A DNA stretch of 64,000 nucleotides from Halobacillus andaensis (GTDB lineage: Bacteria > Bacillota > Bacilli > Bacillales > Halobacillaceae). Below are positions 60,538 to 64,000 of this stretch, in pieces. The position numbers were made by a program, and so were the translations under genes. Position 1 is the stretch's first letter; the number at the start of each line of letters is the position of its first letter. The DNA lies in NCBI RefSeq assembly GCF_014636475.1, contig NZ_BMEL01000005.1, positions 1 through 64,000 of the forward strand, written 5' to 3'. The notes beneath the pieces are model-generated. The model was given only the letters and a program-made list of their open reading frames with translations, did not search any database and was not told where the DNA came from.

Positions 60538-61992
60538 TTAAAATGGAAATTCTCGATATCCATTCATGACGCCTATCCATTTTACGGTTGTAAATTTATC
60601 AAGCGCCCATTCTCCGCCGAATCTTCCAATACCAGATTCCTTTTCACCGCCAAAAGCAACATGTGCTTCATCGTTAACGGATTGATCATTCACGTGAATC
60701 ATACCCGTCTCTACTCTTTTAGCTACTTCCACGCCACGGTGAATGTCTTCTGTAAATACAGCGCCGCTTAATCCATAAAGAGAATGATTCGCTACAGCAA
60801 TTGCTTCTTCTTCACTGCTTACTTTAATAATGGACGCCACGGGACCAAACATTTCATGCTCCGCTACCGGCATTTCATTCGTTACGCCAGTAAGGACCGT
60901 GGGCTGCATAATATTACCTTCTGCGTCTCCACCCGTAAGAATGGATGCTCCCTGCTCTACACTTGAAGCTATCTCATCTTGAATACGTTCTACAGCCTCA
61001 TGATTAATTAAAGGTCCAACAACGGTATCTTTTTCAGATGGATCCCCAGCTTTTAACCTTTCTACTTTCTCTTTAAAGACTTCAACAAATTCGTCATGAA
61101 TCGTTTCATGAACAATGATTCGGTTAAGTGACATACAAATTTGACCCTGGTGCAAGTACTTACCAAAAGCTGCAGCCTGAACGGCTTTTTCGATATTGGC
61201 ATCGTCAAGCACAATCATAGCATTGTTTCCACCGAGCTCTAAAGCTGTATCTTTAATGTGTTTGCCAGCTAGTTCACCAATATGACTGCCTACTTCAGTT
61301 GAGCCTGTAAATGATAGCAGTTTAACGGTGGGGTGAGTCACAAAGGCATCTCCAATTTCAGAACCTCTCCCAACTACTACGTTACAAACACCTTTAGGAA
61401 ATCCAGCTTCTTCAAATAATTCGGCAATAAACAAACCAGAAGTTACTGGTGTATCGGAAGCTGGCTTAACCACTACGGTATTGCCAGTTGCTACAGCTGG
61501 CGCAATGGAACGCAGTGCTAAATGAAACGGAAAGTTCCATGGTCCAATTACTCCTACGACACCTTTAGGTGACCGATAGACACGGTTCTCCTTCCCTTTG
61601 GTGTTTGAAGGCAAAATTTGACCCGTCATTCGCGTTGGAAACGAAGAAGATTCTTTAATAATGCCAAGCGCTGCTTGGTATTCCACTTCTGCTTTTACGA
61701 GTGTGCTTCCTGCCTCTTTCACAAGCCAGTCAACAATCTCATCTTTACGCTTCTCTACCACTTTAATCAGTGCTTCAAAATAGGATTGAACTTCATCAGG
61801 TGTGTAGGTCATCCATTCCTTTTGGGCCTCTTCTGCCGCACGATACGCTTCATTCAAGTCATCTTCATTAGCAGATGGAATAGTTGATAACGTCTGACTC
61901 GTATAAGGATTAACATTTTCTACCGTTTTATCGCTGGAGCCTGGACGCCATTCTCCATTTATATATTGTTTCGTAAACGTTTGTGGACTCAT
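60538..61992 (-). CDS. NAD(P)-dependent aldehyde dehydrogenase
   Basis: A 484-aa ALDH oxidising aldehydes to acids. The oxyanion asparagine is Asn153 in GPWNFPFHLALR, the general base Glu252 in LELGGNNA and the nucleophile Cys286 in HQGQICMSLNR. The set of motifs recalls the benzaldehyde/vanillin dehydrogenase-like group (B. subtilis YfmT), though substrate range is not readable. GGAGGGTAC precedes ATG 61992. Confidence 0.9.
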   Translation of the reverse strand: MSPQTFTKQYINGEWRPGSSDKTVENVNPYTSQTLSTIPSANEDDLNEAYRAAEEAQKEWMTYTPDEVQSYFEALIKVVEKRKDEIVDWLVKEAGSTLVKAEVEYQAALGIIKESSSFPTRMTGQILPSNTKGKENRVYRSPKGVVGVIGPWNFPFHLALRSIAPAVATGNTVVVKPASDTPVTSGLFIAELFEEAGFPKGVCNVVVGRGSEIGDAFVTHPTVKLLSFTGSTEVGSHIGELAGKHIKDTALELGGNNAMIVLDDANIEKAVQAAAFGKYLHQGQICMSLNRIIVHETIHDEFVEVFKEKVERLKAGDPSEKDTVVGPLINHEAVERIQDEIASSVEQGASILTGGDAEGNIMQPTVLTGVTNEMPVAEHEMFGPVASIIKVSSEEEAIAVANHSLYGLSGAVFTEDIHRGVEVAKRVETGMIHVNDQSVNDEAHVAFGGEKESGIGRFGGEWALDKFTTVKWIGVMNGYREFPF

Positions 61993-62045
61993 TCATGTAC
62001 CCTCCATGTGTAAAGTAGTCACAGGGTTATCTTCCACACACATCT

Positions 62046-62507
62046 TTAATTCAAACCTTTAGGGACTCTATTTATCATCAGCATATCGACGTGAGGAATA
62101 TCATCTTCAAGATAGACTTCCGATACTTCTTGAAATCCAAATGACCCATAAAAATTACGTAAGTATTCTTGACCATGCAGCCAAATCGAAGGTACTTCCC
62201 ATTCATTTCTTAAAAGAGAGATTGCACGATCCATAAGCTCTCTCCCAGCTCCTGTACCTCTCGCTTCTTTTGTAACAAGCACTCTTCCGATTGAATAATG
62301 ATCATGCTCATGATCAGGAGGCACAATGCGGCAATAAGCTTGAATGGCTCCATCCTCCTCTTTCCATATATGCAGGCATTCCTCGTCTCTTCCATCAACT
62401 TCTTGGTAAGGACACTCTTGCTCTACGACAAATATACGCACGCGCAATTCTAAAATTGAATACAGTTCTTGTTTCGTCATTTCTTCAAATGTTTTCTTCA
62501 CCCACAT
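62046..62507 (-). CDS. ElaA-family GNAT acetyltransferase
   Basis: A 153-aa acetyltransferase with the ElaA opening LYSILELRVRIFVVEQECPYQEVDGRDEE, and acetyl-CoA site GRVLVTKEARGTGAGRELM. Function beyond acetyl transfer unknown. It is 53 bp upstream of the aldehyde dehydrogenase on the same strand. Confidence 0.87.
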   Translation of the reverse strand: MWVKKTFEEMTKQELYSILELRVRIFVVEQECPYQEVDGRDEECLHIWKEEDGAIQAYCRIVPPDHEHDHYSIGRVLVTKEARGTGAGRELMDRAISLLRNEWEVPSIWLHGQEYLRNFYGSFGFQEVSEVYLEDDIPHVDMLMINRVPKGLN

Positions 62508-62587
62508 CGTGTACCATCCTCTTCTCTAAAGACATCGATAATCTAACTATACAAAATTTTATTAAAAAACCAACTATTTTTGTTTTA

Positions 62588-62735
62588 CAGGCTGTTGAAA
62601 AAGCTAGGACAGATGAAACATAAGATGACAAGGCTCCTTCATTTTTGTCTATAGAAAAGGCACTGGAAAAAGCGTCTCTTTACGCGGGGCATGCCTGAAA
62701 GTCTTCTCGGACTGCACCTTGCGGGGTGTTAAGTG
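62588..62735. repeat. long palindromic repeat, copy B (right end lost)
   Basis: CAGGCTGTTGAAAAAG, CTCCTTCATTTTTGTCT, AAAAGGCACTGGAAAAAGCG and CGCGGGGCATG follow in the same order as at 53200, and the homology ends near TTGCGGGGTG. The right terminal inverted repeat is missing, so this is a truncated copy. Confidence 0.75.
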
Positions 62736-62825
62736 GCGGGTAGTTCAATTTTCTGTTTAAAAAGGTATAGGCAGGGAATATTACGTCTAGCAAAATTATT
62801 ATATTAGAATAGGAGGTCGCCCCAT

Positions 62826-64000
62826 ATGTTTTTAAATTTGCTCCCGGTTGAAGTCCGAAAATACTTTCGAATGTCTAGAAGGCAGCGAAAACATGAGATG
62901 CAAATGACCTTATGGTATATGCCAGCCATTTACATTTTTATATCTGCTTTCTTAGTTGCAATAACTTTAGTACTAGACCTCCAAATTGGTTTAGAAGGAG
63001 TAGCACCTCAAATGCTGCAAATTGAAGCCTCCGTTACAAGAACTTTAGTTAGTACACTCATTGGCGGTATTTTAACGCTGAGCGCATTCACGTTAAACTC
63101 CTTACTCGTTGTACTTACTACTTTTAGCGGACAGTTTTCCCCTCGTATGCTGTTAAACTTTGTATCAGATCGACAGACTCAGCATGCTCTCGGTATTTTT
63201 AATGGTAGCTTTGTTTATGTATTGCTCACCTTTCTATTTATCGGAAATGCTTCAAACGATACTTTCGTAGCTACACCTGTTATGACTGTTACCTTAGCGT
63301 TCGTAACGGCTGTTGTATTTATCTATTTTATTAACCATGCCACCACTTGGATGCAAGTTCACAATATTACGTACACCATGAAAAATGTCTCTAAAGATAT
63401 TATTTACCATTCGCTTCGTAAAGACCTTGATGATCACCGAATAGAAGAACCAGGTGATCTTAAAGAAAAGGATCGAGACAAACAGCACACCGTATTAGCT
63501 AGAGGTTCAGGCTATTTACAAGTAGTAGATTATAACAAAATGATTACTGAAGCTAGAAATGACAATATTATTATTGAATTGCATTTCCAAGTCGGCGACT
63601 ATGTGTTAGCCGGAAATGAATTCTTTAGTTTTTGGGGGCCCGGAGCTAACGAGATCGAGGACTCAAAATACTATGAGATGTTTGAAATGGGGCATAAAGA
63701 AACAGAGATTCAAGACTTACAAATGGGGATGCATAAGTTAGCTGAAATCGCGATTAAAGCGATTGGAAACAACGATCCAAAAACCGCTTCAAATACGATT
63801 CATCAAATGTCCGAACTTATGTTAAGTGTAGACAGCTACATTACCTTCAGCCCTTATTTAGCCGATGACCAAAAACAAGTACGCGTCATTCTTAAGGAAG
63901 AAACATTTGATTATTACTTGTACCGTGGTTTCGGATTTATCCGTCATTATGCAAAAAATAACCATTTAATCATTACAGACATTATCTCCTCCTTAGCTAA
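62826..64000 (+). CDS. DUF2254-family membrane protein, 3' end outside the window
   Basis: At least 391 codons, open to the window edge. It starts at ATG 62826 behind AGGAGG. Four transmembrane helices are seen near residues 28-58, 75-105, 120-145 and 155-180, with TLIGGILTLSAFTLNSLLVVLTTFSGQFSPRML between the first two pairs, the DUF2254 hallmark. A soluble C-terminal domain follows (DYNKMITEARND, GDYVLAGNEFFSFWG). Function unknown; the family is predicted to be a membrane protein with a cytoplasmic regulatory part. Confidence 0.87.
   Translation, partial: MFLNLLPVEVRKYFRMSRRQRKHEMQMTLWYMPAIYIFISAFLVAITLVLDLQIGLEGVAPQMLQIEASVTRTLVSTLIGGILTLSAFTLNSLLVVLTTFSGQFSPRMLLNFVSDRQTQHALGIFNGSFVYVLLTFLFIGNASNDTFVATPVMTVTLAFVTAVVFIYFINHATTWMQVHNITYTMKNVSKDIIYHSLRKDLDDHRIEEPGDLKEKDRDKQHTVLARGSGYLQVVDYNKMITEARNDNIIIELHFQVGDYVLAGNEFFSFWGPGANEIEDSKYYEMFEMGHKETEIQDLQMGMHKLAEIAIKAIGNNDPKTASNTIHQMSELMLSVDSYITFSPYLADDQKQVRVILKEETFDYYLYRGFGFIRHYAKNNHLIITDIISSLA

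Overview
The window looks like ordinary chromosome from a low-GC, spore-forming, moderately halophilic Bacillaceae, most like Halobacillus or a close relative. The reasons are a complete Bacillus-type sigB locus with its usual flanks (alr, ndoAI/ndoA, tex, cmpA, sprT), the sporulation proteins CmpA and YdcC, strong AGGAGG ribosome sites, frequent TTG and GTG starts, two BCCT-type osmolyte transporters and very acidic exported proteins. The genus is inferred; I could not run a search.

Layout. 1-1600: twelve tRNA genes on the minus strand behind one promoter, plus a broken tRNA-Lys copy. 1.7-17.4 kb: sprT, cmpA, tex, then rsbR-S-T-U-V-W-sigB-rsbX, ndoAI-ndoA, alr, a ydcC-like lipoprotein, nnr, acpS, a rhomboid protease and the RNA helicase cshA, in an order close to that of B. 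subtilis. 17.7-28.9 kb: an EamA exporter, DegV, a decayed MFS gene, an esterase, a glutaredoxin-like protein, reductases, an ABC-F protein with an attenuated leader, and two MarR regulators. 29-35.7 kb: a Yip1/HlyD-like pair, a luciferase-like/VOC pair, and a BMP lipoprotein plus chemoreceptor operon. 36-45.8 kb: a methyltransferase, a YnjBCD-type ABC transporter with a TVP38 protein, an FAD oxidoreductase, a thioredoxin, DUF368 and a BCCT transporter. 46-64 kb: a second BCCT transporter, small stress and redox genes (Ohr, HesB-like, FMN reductase), a lytic transglycosylase, a candidate structured RNA, a diacylglycerol-kinase-like gene, acetyltransferases, a nitrilase-type amidase, bacterial nitric oxide synthase, a CoA-disulfide-reductase-like enzyme, an MtnE-like aminotransferase, an aldehyde dehydrogenase and a DUF2254 protein that runs off the end.

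How it fits together. The general-stress sigma factor and its whole partner-switching cascade are encoded here. Sequences matching the sigma-B consensus (GTTT.. and GGGTA. 13-14 bp apart) lie in front of rsbV, both BCCT transporters and the glutaredoxin-like gene, so part of the likely regulon sits beside its regulator. A sigma-D-like promoter precedes the BMP/chemoreceptor operon.

The most interesting unexplained structure is non-coding. It comprises a 35-codon leader ORF plus terminator before the ABC-F gene; a long folded leader with a terminator before cshA; a roughly 220-nt multi-hairpin RNA at 52.95-53.17 kb; and several families of dispersed palindromic repeats, including 122-125 bp hairpin elements, GGTACC elements and a recurrent terminator palindrome.
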